From the NCBI RefSeq assembly GCF_019090095.1, contig NZ_JAGQFP010000001.1, positions 1,612,001 through 1,676,000 on the forward strand: DNA of 64,000 nucleotides, read 5' to 3'. The stretch is from Stutzerimonas stutzeri (GTDB lineage Bacteria > Pseudomonadota > Gammaproteobacteria > Pseudomonadales > Pseudomonadaceae). Positions 33,301-44,565 of the stretch are shown in pieces. The notes beneath the pieces were generated by a model that ran no database searches, had not been told where the DNA came from, and saw only the letters and a program-made list of their open reading frames with translations. The position numbers and the translations under genes were made by a program. The stretch's first letter is position 1. Every line of letters starts with the position of its first letter.

Positions 33301-34508
33301 GCCGTGCCTGCCGCCAGGCGTACGCGCTCGACCGGCAGCTCGCGAATCGGCCAGTTCAAAGCCGCCGCCATCAGACTGAGCGCGATGGAGATCTGCCAGA
33401 CCAGATCGTAGCTACCGGTGTGGTCATACACCCAACCACCCAGCCAGCCGCCAAAGAACGAGCCGATCTGATGGAACAGGAAGACGATGCCTCCGAGCAT
33501 CGACAGGTTGCGCACACCGAACAGCGTCGCCACCGTGCCATTGGTCAGCGGCACCGTCGACAGCCACAGCAGGCCCATGGCGATGCCGAAGGCGTAAGCC
33601 GTCCAGAGGCTCAGCGGCGCGAAGAAGAACGCACTGATGACCACCGCCCGCAGCAGATACAGAGCCGTCAGCAGTTTGGGCTTCGAGTAACAGCCGCCCA
33701 ACCAGCCCGCGGTATAGGTGCCGACGATATTGAACAGCCCGACCAGCGCCAGCACCGTGGTGCCCGCCATGGCCGGCAAGCCCTGGTCGACCAGGTAGGC
33801 CGGCAGGTGGACGCCGATGAAAACCACCTGAAAACCGCAAACGAAGAAGCCCAGTGCCAGCAAACGGAAACCTGGATGAGCGGCCGCCTCACGCAGCGCC
33901 TCGCCCAATGATTGTTGCGGTCCGGTTGTTGGTGCTGGCGGCCCGCTGCGCAGCATCAGGGCCAGCGGCATGATCAGCGCCACCAGAAGCCCCAGCGCCA
34001 GCAAGGCGGAAGACCAACCCAGCCAACCGATCAGACCGAGCGTACCGGGGAGCATGGCGAACTGTCCGAACGAGCCTGCGGCGCTGGCGATGCCCATGGC
34101 CATGCTGCGATTTTCGGCCGGTACGGCACGGCCGACCGCACCGAGAATTACCGAGAACGAAGTGCCGGACAGGCCCAAGCCGATCAGCAGACCGGCGCTA
34201 AGCGAGAGCGACAACGGCGAATCCGCACCGGCCATGAACAACAGCCCGACGGCATAGAGAACGCCGCCGATCAGGACCGTCCGGGCAACACCGAAGCGGT
34301 CGGCCAGCGCACCGGTCACGGGCTGCGCCAGCCCCCAGATGAGGTTCTGCAGGGCGATGGCGAAGGCGAACACCTCGCGCCCCCAGCCGAACTCCGCGCT
34401 CATTGGCGGCAGGAACAGGCCGAAGCCGTGCCGCGTACCCAGGGAAACGGCCAGGATCAGCGAGCCACCCAGTAGGATCCAGACACTGTTGCGCCATATC
34501 GCATTCAT
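33297..34508 (-). CDS. MFS transporter, monocarboxylate/oxalate-like type
   Basis: The 403 aa have 12 predicted membrane segments. The block [20 protein letters not shown] after the first helix and [14 protein letters not shown] in loop 2-3 are typical of the MFS branch that includes monocarboxylate/oxalate-type carriers. The cargo is unknown. The start [15 protein letters not shown] was chosen because upstream in-frame codons give a non-family hydrophilic stretch. It overlaps the 41-aa membrane gene at its 3' end and diverges from yejK. Confidence 0.9.
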   Translation of the reverse strand: MNAIWRNSVWILLGGSLILAVSLGTRHGFGLFLPPMSAEFGWGREVFAFAIALQNLIWGLAQPVTGALADRFGVARTVLIGGVLYAVGLLFMAGADSPLSLSLSAGLLIGLGLSGTSFSVILGAVGRAVPAENRSMAMGIASAAGSFGQFAMLPGTLGLIGWLGWSSALLALGLLVALIMPLALMLRSGPPAPTTGPQQSLGEALREAAAHPGFRLLALGFFVCGFQVVFIGVHLPAYLVDQGLPAMAGTTVLALVGLFNIVGTYTAGWLGGCYSKPKLLTALYLLRAVVISAFFFAPLSLWTAYAFGIAMGLLWLSTVPLTNGTVATLFGVRNLSMLGGIVFLFHQIGSFFGGWLGGWVYDHTGSYDLVWQISIALSLMAAALNWPIRELPVERVRLAAGTA

Positions 34509-34609
34509 CGCCGACACACTTAGCAAAAATGAGGGGGCATCCATCTTACTCGCATCCGCCCGCCCTCCCGCATCCACTTTTTGCTCTGCGATGGAGCGGA
34601 CGGCTCGGG

Positions 34610-34615
34610 TAAACT
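34610..34615 (+). promoter_or_regulatory. Candidate yejK -10 box
   Basis: TAAACT with a GCCGCCC discriminator lies 35 nt before the yejK ATG. There is no clear -35 at normal spacing. Confidence 0.35.
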
Positions 34616-34650
34616 GCCGCCCGTCTGCCTCACCCGACGCGAGTAACCCC

Positions 34651-35658
34651 ATGCCCATCCGCCACTGCATTGTTCACCTGATCGAAAAAAAGCCGGACGG
34701 CACGCCAGCCGTGCTTCACGCCCGCGATTCTGAGCTGGGCGAATCCCAGGCCATCGAGAACCTGCTGGCCGATCTCAACGAGAGCTACAACGCCAAGCAG
34801 GGCAAGGCCTGGGGCTACTTTCACGAAGAGTCGGGGGCTTATCCGTTCAGTGGCTGGTTGAGCCAGTACATGGACAGCAGCCTGGATTTCACGGCGTTCA
34901 GCCGGCAGGCGGTCGAGCACCTGCAGAAACTGATGGAAGAGTCCAACCTCTCCACCGGCGGCCATGTGCTGTTCGCTCATTACCAGCAGGGCATGACCGA
35001 TTATCTGGCCATCGCCTTGCTGCATCACAGCAACGGCGTGACGGTGACCGATGCGCTGGATGTGGCAGAGGCCAAGCACCTCGACCTCGGGCAGTTGCAC
35101 CTAGCCACCCGGATCAACCTGTCCGAGTGGAAGAACAACCAGCAATCCAAGCAGTACATCTCCTTCATCAAGGGCAAGAACGGCAAGAAGGTCTCGGAGT
35201 ACTTCCGTGACTTCATCGGCTGCCAGGAAGGCGTCGACGGCCCCGGCGAGACGCGCACGCTGCTCAAGGCCTTCAGCGATTACGTTGAAAGCGAGGACCT
35301 GCCCGAAGAGAAGGCACGCGAGAAAACCAGCGCCCTGGTCGGTTACGCCAGCAGCCAGGCCAAGATCGGCGAGCCGATGTCGCTGGAGGAGCTGTCCGGG
35401 GTGATCGATGAAGAACACCCGCGCGCCTTTTACGACCATATTCGCAACAAGGACTATGGCCTTTCGCCGGAGATACCCGCCGACAAGCGCACCCTCAACC
35501 AGTTCCAGCGCTTCACCGGACGCGCCGAGGGCCTGTCGATCAGCTTCGAATCCCATTTGCTGGGCTCGAAGATCGAGTATGACGAAGCCCGCAACATGCT
35601 GATCATCCGCCAACTGCCGACCCAGTTGACCGACCAGCTCAAACGCCGCAAGGACTGA
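34651..35658 (+). CDS. yejK: Nucleoid-associated protein YejK (NdpA)
   Basis: YejK is a nucleoid-associated 37-kDa protein of uncertain detailed function. The 335 aa begin [17 protein letters not shown], and the body matches the NdpA family over its full length ([36 protein letters not shown], and [20 protein letters not shown]). A longer frame exists upstream, but it runs back across the MFS gene and lacks similarity. Confidence 0.94.
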   Translation: MPIRHCIVHLIEKKPDGTPAVLHARDSELGESQAIENLLADLNESYNAKQGKAWGYFHEESGAYPFSGWLSQYMDSSLDFTAFSRQAVEHLQKLMEESNLSTGGHVLFAHYQQGMTDYLAIALLHHSNGVTVTDALDVAEAKHLDLGQLHLATRINLSEWKNNQQSKQYISFIKGKNGKKVSEYFRDFIGCQEGVDGPGETRTLLKAFSDYVESEDLPEEKAREKTSALVGYASSQAKIGEPMSLEELSGVIDEEHPRAFYDHIRNKDYGLSPEIPADKRTLNQFQRFTGRAEGLSISFESHLLGSKIEYDEARNMLIIRQLPTQLTDQLKRRKD

Positions 35659-35890
35659 TCCGCGGCGAGCCCGCCACCCCGCTCCCCTTGCGCCGCATGG
35701 CGCAGGGTTGTCGCCGAGACAGCAGCCACGTCCAGGCGACACCTGCCCGCTCTGCGCGGATCGGCGGCGTCAGGCTGCCAGGCAACGAAATTTGCCCATC
35801 GCCGATGAAATGAAATGCAAGTTGGCGAGTCTCATGGCTGCTCGATTACCGCCGCGCCTGCGCAAGACCCGTTCTGGTTAAGGATTCACA

Positions 35891-36688
35891 ATGGATTGGC
35901 TGCACCTGATTATTCTGTCCCTGGTTCAGGGCATCACCGAATTTCTCCCGATTTCCTCCTCCGCTCATCTGATCCTGCCCTCCCAGGTACTGGGTTGGCC
36001 GGACCAGGGGCAGGCATTCGACGTTGCGGTGCATGTCGGTACACTGCTGGCCGTACTGATCTGCTTCCGTCATGAAGTCATCGCCACGGCTCGGGGCTGG
36101 CTGGCGCACGTCTTCACCCGGCAGGCCAGCGCCGAAAGCCGGCTGGGCTGGGCGATCATCATCGGTACGCTGCCAGCAGCGATCATCGGGCTGCTGCTCG
36201 AGGACTACATCGAGCAGTACACCCGCTCGATGCTGTTCATCGCCGCCACCACCATCATCTTTGGTTTGCTGCTCTGGTACGCGGACGTCAAGGGCCAGCG
36301 GGTCGCCGAAATGGAACAACTGACCTGGAAAAGCGCGCTGATCATCGGTTTTGCCCAGGCCTTGGCGCTGATCCCCGGCACATCACGCTCGGGCATCACC
36401 ATGACCGCCGCGCTGCTGCTGGGCTTCACCCGACAGACTGCCGCACGCTTCTCGTTTCTACTGTCGATACCGCTGATTCTCGCCGCGGGCGGGCTGAAGG
36501 CCGTCGAGCTGGTGCAATCGGGAGAAGCGGCTCAGTGGAACGACATCTTCATCGGCGCGGCGCTGTCCTTCGTCGCCGCCTTCCTCTGCATCAAGCTGTT
36601 CCTCAAGGCGTTGGATGCGCTCGGCATGCTGCCGTTCGTGATCTACCGACTGCTGCTGGGCGTGACGCTGCTGTTCATCGCGCTGTAA
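35891..36688 (+). CDS. uppP: Undecaprenyl-diphosphatase UppP (BacA)
   Basis: UppP recycles undecaprenyl pyrophosphate for peptidoglycan and O-antigen synthesis and gives low-level bacitracin resistance. The 265-aa membrane protein carries both catalytic repeats: GITEFLPISSSAHLIL near residue 15 and ALIPGTSRSGITM near residue 156. An AAGGATT ribosome site precedes the ATG. It stands alone, with about 230 bp of featureless sequence before it. Confidence 0.97.
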   Translation: MDWLHLIILSLVQGITEFLPISSSAHLILPSQVLGWPDQGQAFDVAVHVGTLLAVLICFRHEVIATARGWLAHVFTRQASAESRLGWAIIIGTLPAAIIGLLLEDYIEQYTRSMLFIAATTIIFGLLLWYADVKGQRVAEMEQLTWKSALIIGFAQALALIPGTSRSGITMTAALLLGFTRQTAARFSFLLSIPLILAAGGLKAVELVQSGEAAQWNDIFIGAALSFVAAFLCIKLFLKALDALGMLPFVIYRLLLGVTLLFIAL

Positions 36689-36702
36689 ACGGACGCCCTT
36701 CA

Positions 36703-36734
36703 GGATCCGCAGCGCGTCCCCGCGCCGCGGATCC
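36703..36734. terminator. Long hairpin between convergent uppP and GST genes
   Basis: GGATCCGC (36703-36710) pairs with GCGGATCC (36727-36734); inside it GCGCG pairs with CGCGC around TCCC, with one A-C mismatch. The stem is thus about 13 bp. No T-run is present on either side. It lies 14 nt after uppP and 5 nt after the GST stop, so it is the likely 3' boundary of both transcripts. Confidence 0.6.
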
Positions 36735-36739
36735 GGACA

Positions 36740-37678
36740 TCAGCTCGCCTCGATGCGATAGCCGATGCGTGGGAAATGTACGTGCACCACGCCGGCGCGC
36801 TCGTCCTCACGACGCAGAATCAGCTCTTCGACCCCGGCGAACACCAGCTCGCCAGCCACCGGATCCGTGCCGTAATCCACCGCGCTGATGGTGACCGACT
36901 GGCCTGCCTGAAGACCGCTGGGCTCGAAGAAGGCTTCATCTGGCAACGGCGCCGGCGTTGCCTCGCGGGAACATTTCAAGGCTTCTTCGGCGGACAGTTC
37001 GCTGTGCGAGCCATGCCCGACACCAAGCACCTTGCCCAGCCATGCCGCCACCTCCGGATAATCGTCGACCAATGGCGCGGTGACCGGCGTGCCCTTGAGG
37101 AACCACAGGCAATGCGCCACGGCGAAGTCCGCGACGCACGGTGCGCTGCCCAGCAGGAATTCGCCCTCGCCACGTGCCAGCTGTTGCTGCAGACGCGCCA
37201 TCAGCACCGGCCAGTGATTCTTGGCCTGTTCCAGCGGAATGCGCGACACCGAGCCATTGCTGAACAGTTCGGCGCGGTCCTTGCTGAAGACCTGGACGAA
37301 CTCCTTGGGCACCTGAGCGAAGCGCAGGGCCATGGACTCGGGTTGGAATACCAAGCTGACCGCATGCAGGAACAGCACCGAATCGGCCCATTGGGCCAGC
37401 GTCGCGGCGACGAACTCCTGACCTTCAGGGAACAGCGCTGGCGTGCTTTTCTCAGCCTCCAGACGACGGGCCATCAGCGCGGTATCGCAATACACATCGG
37501 CACCGATCTGCAACACCGGGGTGCGCCGATAACCGCCGGTCAACGCGGTGAGATCCGGTTTCGGCATGATCGGCGGGATGGCCACCGAACGCCAAGACAG
37601 CTGCTTGAAGCCCAGCATCAGCCGCGCCTTTTCAGCGAACGGCGAGGTGGGATAGTGGTGCAGAATGATTTCGTGCAT
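36740..37678 (-). CDS. Glutathione S-transferase family protein, long form
   Basis: The 312 aa have an N-terminal thioredoxin-like domain (HHYPTSPFAEKARLMLGFK and YRRTPVLQIGADVYCDTALMARRLE), an all-alpha C-terminal domain (about residues 85-215), and an extra C-terminal beta-rich part of about 85 residues (EPSGLQAGQSVTISAVDYG onward) beyond a usual GST. The extra part is a noted subfamily feature in my recollection, role unknown. A GGAG site 7 nt upstream favours the ATG at 37678 over one four codons earlier. Confidence 0.9.
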   Translation of the reverse strand: MHEIILHHYPTSPFAEKARLMLGFKQLSWRSVAIPPIMPKPDLTALTGGYRRTPVLQIGADVYCDTALMARRLEAEKSTPALFPEGQEFVAATLAQWADSVLFLHAVSLVFQPESMALRFAQVPKEFVQVFSKDRAELFSNGSVSRIPLEQAKNHWPVLMARLQQQLARGEGEFLLGSAPCVADFAVAHCLWFLKGTPVTAPLVDDYPEVAAWLGKVLGVGHGSHSELSAEEALKCSREATPAPLPDEAFFEPSGLQAGQSVTISAVDYGTDPVAGELVFAGVEELILRREDERAGVVHVHFPRIGYRIEAS

Positions 37679-37745
37679 AGCCGGCTCCATAGGTCTTGAA
37701 GGTAGATCGGAAGCTTACTCGCGGCGCACCAAGCGGCCTACCCGT

Positions 37746-38042
37746 TCAGCTGATTGCCTGACCATTCACCGAATCGAGGCGCTGAGCCGAGACCAGGGCT
37801 TCCTTGGCGGCCTTGCTCATCTGCTTGATCGCGCGCTCGCGACGCAGCGCATCGCCCTTGCTGCCGCAGGTTTCGACATAAACCAGGGCGACCGCCGGGC
37901 TTGAATGAAAGAAGCGTGCGCCCCGCCCGCTCTGGTGCGCCGCGAAGCGGCGTTGTGCATCGTCGCTTATTCCGCAATACAGGGCACCGTTGGCCGCGCG
38001 CACCAGATAAACGAACCATGGCTTCACGGAAACGACGCTCAT
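37746..38042 (-). CDS. GIY-YIG nuclease domain protein (YhbQ/UPF0213-like)
   Basis: The 98 aa form a single GIY-YIG fold: [36 protein letters not shown], where Y-V/C-G-I is the GIY-YIG pair and R27 is the catalytic arginine candidate, and [32 protein letters not shown]. Single-domain members of this type are thought to act on structured DNA, but their role is poorly known. The start is the Met before SVVSVKPW. Confidence 0.9.
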   Translation of the reverse strand: MSVVSVKPWFVYLVRAANGALYCGISDDAQRRFAAHQSGRGARFFHSSPAVALVYVETCGSKGDALRRERAIKQMSKAAKEALVSAQRLDSVNGQAIS

Positions 38043-38062
38043 GCAACGGACTCTTTCGATAG

Positions 38063-39772
<1,710 letters not shown>

Positions 39773-39790
39773 AGGCGCTGCGCGTCCGAG

Positions 39791-40261
39791 TCAGCCGCGG
39801 CCAATCGGCGCGAAGCTGCCAGCGGTGTGCTCGGCGAGCGCCTGAGGCGCCAGCTCGACTTCCAGGCCCCTTCGCCCAGCACTGACGAACAGGCTCGACA
39901 AGCTCTGCGCCGAATCGTCAATGAAGGTGCGCAACCGCTTCTTCTGCCCCAGCGGGCTGATCCCACCGACCAGGTAACCGGTCGCCCGCTGCGCCGCGGC
40001 GGGATCTGCCATATCCGCCTTTTTCACCTTCGCCGCGTGTGCGAGCGCCTTGAGATCGAGGCTGCCGGTAACCGGCACCACCGCGACCAGCAACTCGTTC
40101 TTCTCGCTGCAGGCCAGCAGCGTCTTGAACACGCGCGCCGGCTCGAGCCCGAGCTTCTCGGCGGCCTCGAGGCCGTACGACGCGGACTTCGGGTCATGCT
40201 CATAGCTGTGGATACGGAACTCGGACTTGGCTTTCTTCAACAGATCGATTGCAGGTGTCAT
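39791..40261 (-). CDS. ybaK: YbaK-type Cys-tRNA(Pro) deacylase
   Basis: This trans-editing hydrolase clears Cys mis-charged on tRNA-Pro. The 156 aa begin [24 protein letters not shown] and contain the YbaK/ProX blocks [20 protein letters not shown], with the conserved Lys in VFKTL, and [22 protein letters not shown] second ATG lies three codons upstream; the ATG chosen matches the family N-terminus. Confidence 0.94.
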   Translation of the reverse strand: MTPAIDLLKKAKSEFRIHSYEHDPKSASYGLEAAEKLGLEPARVFKTLLACSEKNELLVAVVPVTGSLDLKALAHAAKVKKADMADPAAAQRATGYLVGGISPLGQKKRLRTFIDDSAQSLSSLFVSAGRRGLEVELAPQALAEHTAGSFAPIGRG

Positions 40262-40300
40262 GGCGCACATGGGTTCGCTGGATGAGGCCCGCTACATTAG

Positions 40301-40333
40301 CCAAAAACAACGCGGCCCGCACCGGTGCGGGCC
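40301..40333 (-). terminator. Rho-independent terminator of metE
   Basis: A perfect 20-bp palindrome (40314-40333, GGCCCGCACC with GGTGCGGGCC) is followed on the minus strand by a T-rich run (GTTGTTTTTGG). It lies 50 nt after the metE stop, between metE and ybaK. Confidence 0.85.
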
Positions 40334-40382
40334 CCCTGTCGGGCCAAACCGCCCCGCCGGTACGAGGCCCTCGGTGCTCGCC

Positions 40383-42683
40383 TCAGGCCACCTGCTCTTG
40401 CTGGGCACCGCGAAGTTGGCGGGCGGCTGCCACCATGTTGACCAGCGCCGCTTCGGTTTCCGGCCAGTTGCGGGTTTTCAGTCCACAATCGGGATTGACC
40501 CATAGCCGCTCTGCCGGGATGCGTTTGCAGGCCTGCTCCAGCAGCCGGACCATCTCGCTCGTGTCCGGTACCCGCGGCGAATGGATGTCGTAGACCCCCG
40601 GACCGATGTCGTTGGGATAGTCGAAGGCGCGGAACGCCTCCAGCAACTCCATCTGCGAGCGAGAGGTCTCGATGGTGATGACATCGGCATCCATCGCGGC
40701 GATCGACTCGATCACGTCGTTGAACTCGCTGTAGCACATGTGCGTATGGATCTGCGTTTCATCGCGCACGCCACTGGCGCACAGGCGGAACGCCGCGACC
40801 GCCCAGTCGAGGTATTGGCGCCACTGTGATTGACGCAACGGCAGCCCTTCGCGGAAGGCCGCTTCGTCGATCTGGATGATACGGATGCCTGCCGCCTCGA
40901 GATCGCAGACCTCGTCGCGAATGGCCAGCGCCAGCTGCTGCGCCTGCTGCTCGCGGCTGATGTCGTCGCGCGGGAAGGACCACATCAGCATGGTCACCGG
41001 CCCGGTCAGCATGCCTTTCATGATCTTGCGGGTCTGCTGCTGAGCGTAGCGGATCCACTCCACGGTCATGGGTGCCGGACGGCTCAGATCGCCGTAGATG
41101 ACCGCCGGTTTGACGCAACGCGAGCCGTAGCTCTGCACCCAGCCAAAGCGGGTGAAGGCGTAGCCGTCCAGCTGCTCGGCGAAGTACTCGACCATGTCGT
41201 TGCGCTCGGCCTCGCCATGCACCAACACATCCAGCCCCAGTTGCTCCTGTATCGCTATCGCATGGCGGATTTCGGCTTGCATGGCTTCGGTGTAATCGGA
41301 CGCGGCCAGCTTGCCCTGCCGGAACGCCTGGCGGGCCAGACGGATCGCCACCGTTTGGGGGAACGAGCCGATGGTCGTCGTCGGAAAGGCAGGCAACGCC
41401 AGATGCGCACGCTGCGTCTCGATCCGCTCGGCAAAGGGCGACAGTCGCTGAAGATGGCACGGCTCGATCGCCGCCAGACGCGCCTGCACCGCGGGTTTGT
41501 GGATACGCGGCGAGGCACGCCGACTCGCCTGTACGTCGCGACTGCGCCGCAGTGCCGTCTGCACGTATGGGTCCTCCGGCGTGGCCAATGCTCGGGCCAG
41601 CGTCGAAACCTCGGTGCACTTCTGCACGGCAAAAGCGAGCCAGCTCTCGAGCTCGGGGTCCAGTTGGTCCTCGCGCGCGAGATCCACCGGGGTATGCAGC
41701 AAGGAACAGGACGGTGCCACCCAGAGGCGCTCGCCGAGCCGCTCGTCAGCATGCCGCAGGACCTCCAGCGCCTTGTCCAGATCACAGCGCCACACATTGC
41801 GTCCGTTGACCAGCCCGAGCGAAAGGACCTTATAGGCCGGCAAGCGATCGAGGATCACCGGGTATTGCTCCGGCGCTCGCACCAGGTCGATATGCAGACC
41901 ATCCACCGGCAGCGTGGCAGCCAGGCCGAGATTGTCGTCGAGGCCGCCGAAATAGGTCGCGACCAGTTTTTTCAGCGGCGCGCGCTGCAACAGGTTATAG
42001 GCGCGTTCGAACGCATTTTTCCAGTCCTGGGGCAGGTCGAGGATCAGGATCGGCTCGTCAATCTGTACCCACTCCACGCCCTGCGTGGCAAGACGCTCGA
42101 GGAGCTCGCCGTAAACGGGCAGCAACTGGTCGAGCAGCTCCAGTTTGTCGAACGCCTCCCCCTTGGCCTTGCCCAGCCAGAGATAGGTCAGCGGTCCGAT
42201 CAGCACCGGCTTGACCGCGTGCCCCAGCGCCCTCGCTTCCTCGACTTCATCGAACAGCTGCGTCCAGGAGAGGCTGAACCGCTGGCCTGCGGTGAATTCC
42301 GGCACCAGGTAGTGGTAGTTGGTATCGAACCATTTGGTCATTTCCTGCGCCTGCGTACCGCCGCAGCACTGCTGAGTGACGCCGCGCGCCATGGCGAACA
42401 AGGTGTCGAGTGTCGGCACGCCATCGGCCGGACGAAACCGCTCGGGCACCACACCGAACATCAGCGAATGCGTCAGCACCTGGTCGTACCAGGCAAAGTC
42501 GCCAACCGGCAGCAACTCGATGCCGGCATCGGCTTGCAGCTGCCAATGGGCGGCGCGCAATTCGCGACCGACTCGCTGCAATTCGTCTTCCCCCATATCG
42601 CCCTTCCAGAATGCCTCCAGCGCTTTCTTCAGTTCGCGGTCGGCACCAATGCGTGGGAACCCCAGGGAATGAGCAACAGCCAT
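40383..42683 (-). CDS. metE: Cobalamin-independent methionine synthase
   Basis: MetE transfers a methyl group from 5-methyl-THF-Glu3 to homocysteine. The 766 aa begin [23 protein letters not shown]. The C-terminal catalytic half shows [15 protein letters not shown], the zinc site [11 protein letters not shown] (His and Cys) and NPDCGLKTR (second Cys). GGAG stands 6 nt before the second of two adjacent ATGs, so that one was chosen. Two MetR-like boxes lie 58-101 bp upstream. No SAM or cobalamin riboswitch is visible in the leader. Confidence 0.97.
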   Translation of the reverse strand: MAVAHSLGFPRIGADRELKKALEAFWKGDMGEDELQRVGRELRAAHWQLQADAGIELLPVGDFAWYDQVLTHSLMFGVVPERFRPADGVPTLDTLFAMARGVTQQCCGGTQAQEMTKWFDTNYHYLVPEFTAGQRFSLSWTQLFDEVEEARALGHAVKPVLIGPLTYLWLGKAKGEAFDKLELLDQLLPVYGELLERLATQGVEWVQIDEPILILDLPQDWKNAFERAYNLLQRAPLKKLVATYFGGLDDNLGLAATLPVDGLHIDLVRAPEQYPVILDRLPAYKVLSLGLVNGRNVWRCDLDKALEVLRHADERLGERLWVAPSCSLLHTPVDLAREDQLDPELESWLAFAVQKCTEVSTLARALATPEDPYVQTALRRSRDVQASRRASPRIHKPAVQARLAAIEPCHLQRLSPFAERIETQRAHLALPAFPTTTIGSFPQTVAIRLARQAFRQGKLAASDYTEAMQAEIRHAIAIQEQLGLDVLVHGEAERNDMVEYFAEQLDGYAFTRFGWVQSYGSRCVKPAVIYGDLSRPAPMTVEWIRYAQQQTRKIMKGMLTGPVTMLMWSFPRDDISREQQAQQLALAIRDEVCDLEAAGIRIIQIDEAAFREGLPLRQSQWRQYLDWAVAAFRLCASGVRDETQIHTHMCYSEFNDVIESIAAMDADVITIETSRSQMELLEAFRAFDYPNDIGPGVYDIHSPRVPDTSEMVRLLEQACKRIPAERLWVNPDCGLKTRNWPETEAALVNMVAAARQLRGAQQEQVA

Positions 42684-42740
42684 CATGATCTCCAATACAT
42701 TTCGCGTTTCGATGGGGCGATTGTCCGCGCCTCTCAATCG

Positions 42741-42784
42741 TGAAACAAACTCACTCGATTCGTCTTAAGCATTAAAGATTTTCA
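42741..42784 (-). promoter_or_regulatory. Two MetR-like boxes upstream of metE
   Basis: The E. coli MetR consensus is TGAANNTNNTTCA. On the minus strand TGAAAATCTTTAA (42772-42784) fits 8 of 9 fixed positions. On the plus strand TGAAACAAACTCA (42741-42753) fits 7 of 9. The two are 18 bp apart, a tandem layout like that at E. coli metE. The metR gene is encoded about 850 bp away. Confidence 0.6.
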
Positions 42785-42838
42785 TGATGGATATTTTGCC
42801 CCGGCGGTTTTCTAAAGGCAGACCGCCGGAGAAAGCCC

Positions 42839-43429
42839 ATGACGACCCAAGATCCACCGCAGAATCTGCGTACGCTGCTGGACCACCTGGCGCAGGCCGG
42901 CCAGCCCGGAGCGCCCATCACCATCGAGCACATGCTTGAAGCAACCGGGCAGCGCAGCTTCGGCGCGTTGTTGCTGGTTCCGGGCCTGCTGGTGTTCTCG
43001 CCACTGTCCGGCATCCCTGGCTTGCCAAGTTTTTTCGCGCTGATGGTGGGCCTGATCGCCGTGCAGTTGCTGCTCGGACGCAAGCACTTCTGGTTGCCCG
43101 GTTGGCTGCTGCGGCGCTGCGCCAGCCGTCACAAGTACGACCGCGCCCTCGCCTTTCTCCGGCGGCCGGCGCGATTCGTCGACCGACTGCTACGGCATCG
43201 GCTCACCGTGCTGACCGAAGGGTGGGCGGTGTACGTCAACGCCCTGCTCTGCCTGCTGATCGCCGCCAGCATGCCGCCGCTGGAGCTGATTCCCTTCGGC
43301 AATTCCATCGCAGGCGCTGCCCTGAGCTTTGTCGGCCTGGGCATGATGGCGCGCGACGGTGCCTTGATCATCGTCGCACTGTTGTTCATCGGCACGTTGG
43401 GTTACCTCGTGGCCCGTCTCTGGCTATAG
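42839..43429 (+). CDS. ExoD family membrane protein
   Basis: The 196 aa resemble ExoD, an inner-membrane protein first linked to exopolysaccharide synthesis in rhizobia. Typical blocks are LLDHLAQAGQPGAPITIEHMLEATGQRSFGALLLVPGLLVFSPLSGIPGLPSFF, described here in part (GRSFGALLL-like helix, then PLSGIPGLP), and four hydrophobic segments. The role in pseudomonads is unproven. It is divergent from metE with 155 bp between and sits between metE and metR. Confidence 0.85.
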   Translation: MTTQDPPQNLRTLLDHLAQAGQPGAPITIEHMLEATGQRSFGALLLVPGLLVFSPLSGIPGLPSFFALMVGLIAVQLLLGRKHFWLPGWLLRRCASRHKYDRALAFLRRPARFVDRLLRHRLTVLTEGWAVYVNALLCLLIAASMPPLELIPFGNSIAGAALSFVGLGMMARDGALIIVALLFIGTLGYLVARLWL

Positions 43430-43631
43430 GCGGCGCGTCACCCTAGGCGAACGGGCCGGGGTAGGACGGTGACCTGCCGCCGCATCGAGCCGTGCTCCGC
43501 TCGCTCGACAAGCGCGCCTCCGCTGGAACACACTTGGCGGCAGATGAACGGTGTTCAAGTCACTGGCTCATCCCCGGGCCGCATCCGTTCGGATACGAGG
43601 CTCGACCGCGAAAACAGCAGGAAGCCGTAGC

Positions 43632-44558
43632 ATGTTGGAAATCCGTCACCTGAAAACGCTTCATGCATTGCGCGAAACGGACAGCCTCGTCGAAGCCGCC
43701 GAACGCCTGCATCTGACCCAATCCGCCCTGTCGCACCAGTTCAAGGAACTGGAAGAACGCCTGGGCCTCCAGCTCTTCGTGCGCAAGACGCGTCCGGTGC
43801 GCTTTACCAGCGCCGGCTTGCGCCTGCTCCAACTGGCCGACAGCCTGCTGCCACAGCTGCGAAGTGCCGAGCGCGATCTGGCCAGGCTCGCCGGCGGCAC
43901 GGCCGGACGGCTGCATATGGCCATCGAATGCCACAGCTGTTTCCAGTGGTTGATGCCGACCATCGATCAGTTTCGCGACGCCTGGCCCGAAGTCGAACTC
44001 GACCTGGCCTCGGGGTTCTCCTTCGCGCCGCTGCCGGCGCTGGCACGGGGCGACCTCGATCTGGTGGTGACCTCCGACCCGATCGACCTGCCGGGCATCA
44101 CCTACGTCCCACTGTTCACCTACGAAGCCTTGCTGGCCGTTGCCAATCAACATCCCCTGGCGACCCGCCCCTACGTGCGCGCCGAAGACCTGGCGACCGA
44201 AACCCTGATCACCTATCCGGTGGAGCGTGATCGACTGGATATTTTCACGCGTTTTCTCGAGCCGGCCGACGTCGAGCCGGCGCAGGTTCGCACCTCGGAA
44301 CTGACCGTGATGATGATGCAGCTGGTGGCCTCAGGGCGCGGCGTATGCAGCGTGCCCAACTGGGCGCTGCACGAATACAGCACGCGCGGCTACGTCACCG
44401 CCAAGCGCCTGGGTGAGAAAGGCCTGTTCGCCACGCTCTATGCCGGTATTCGCGCCGACATGCTCGACTCGCCCTTCATGCGCGATTTCCTGCTCACCGC
44501 CAAAGACACGTCCTTCTCCACGCTGGAAGGGGTCAGCGCGGCACCGAAAACCAAATGA
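43632..44558 (+). CDS. metR: MetR, LysR-type regulator of methionine synthesis
   Basis: MetR activates metE and other methionine genes with homocysteine as co-effector. The 308 aa begin MLEIRHLKTLHALRETDSLVEAAERLHLTQSALSHQFKELEERLG, here abbreviated to its LysR winged-helix core (SLVEAAERLHLTQSALSHQF). The effector domain has HMAIECHSCFQWLMP and FSFAPLPALARGDLDLVVTSDP, strongly MetR-like. A longer frame upstream is rejected. The nearby metE and its boxes support the name. Confidence 0.93.
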   Translation: MLEIRHLKTLHALRETDSLVEAAERLHLTQSALSHQFKELEERLGLQLFVRKTRPVRFTSAGLRLLQLADSLLPQLRSAERDLARLAGGTAGRLHMAIECHSCFQWLMPTIDQFRDAWPEVELDLASGFSFAPLPALARGDLDLVVTSDPIDLPGITYVPLFTYEALLAVANQHPLATRPYVRAEDLATETLITYPVERDRLDIFTRFLEPADVEPAQVRTSELTVMMMQLVASGRGVCSVPNWALHEYSTRGYVTAKRLGEKGLFATLYAGIRADMLDSPFMRDFLLTAKDTSFSTLEGVSAAPKTK

Positions 44559-44565
44559 TCGCCGC

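Noticed and set aside
37746..38042. GIY-YIG protein as a homing endonuclease
   Set aside because: It is a stand-alone, small domain typical of the chromosomal UPF0213-like family, with no intron or intein nearby.
42684..42838. SAM or cobalamin riboswitch before metE
   Set aside because: The leader is short and lacks the conserved boxes; MetR-like sites offer a simpler explanation.
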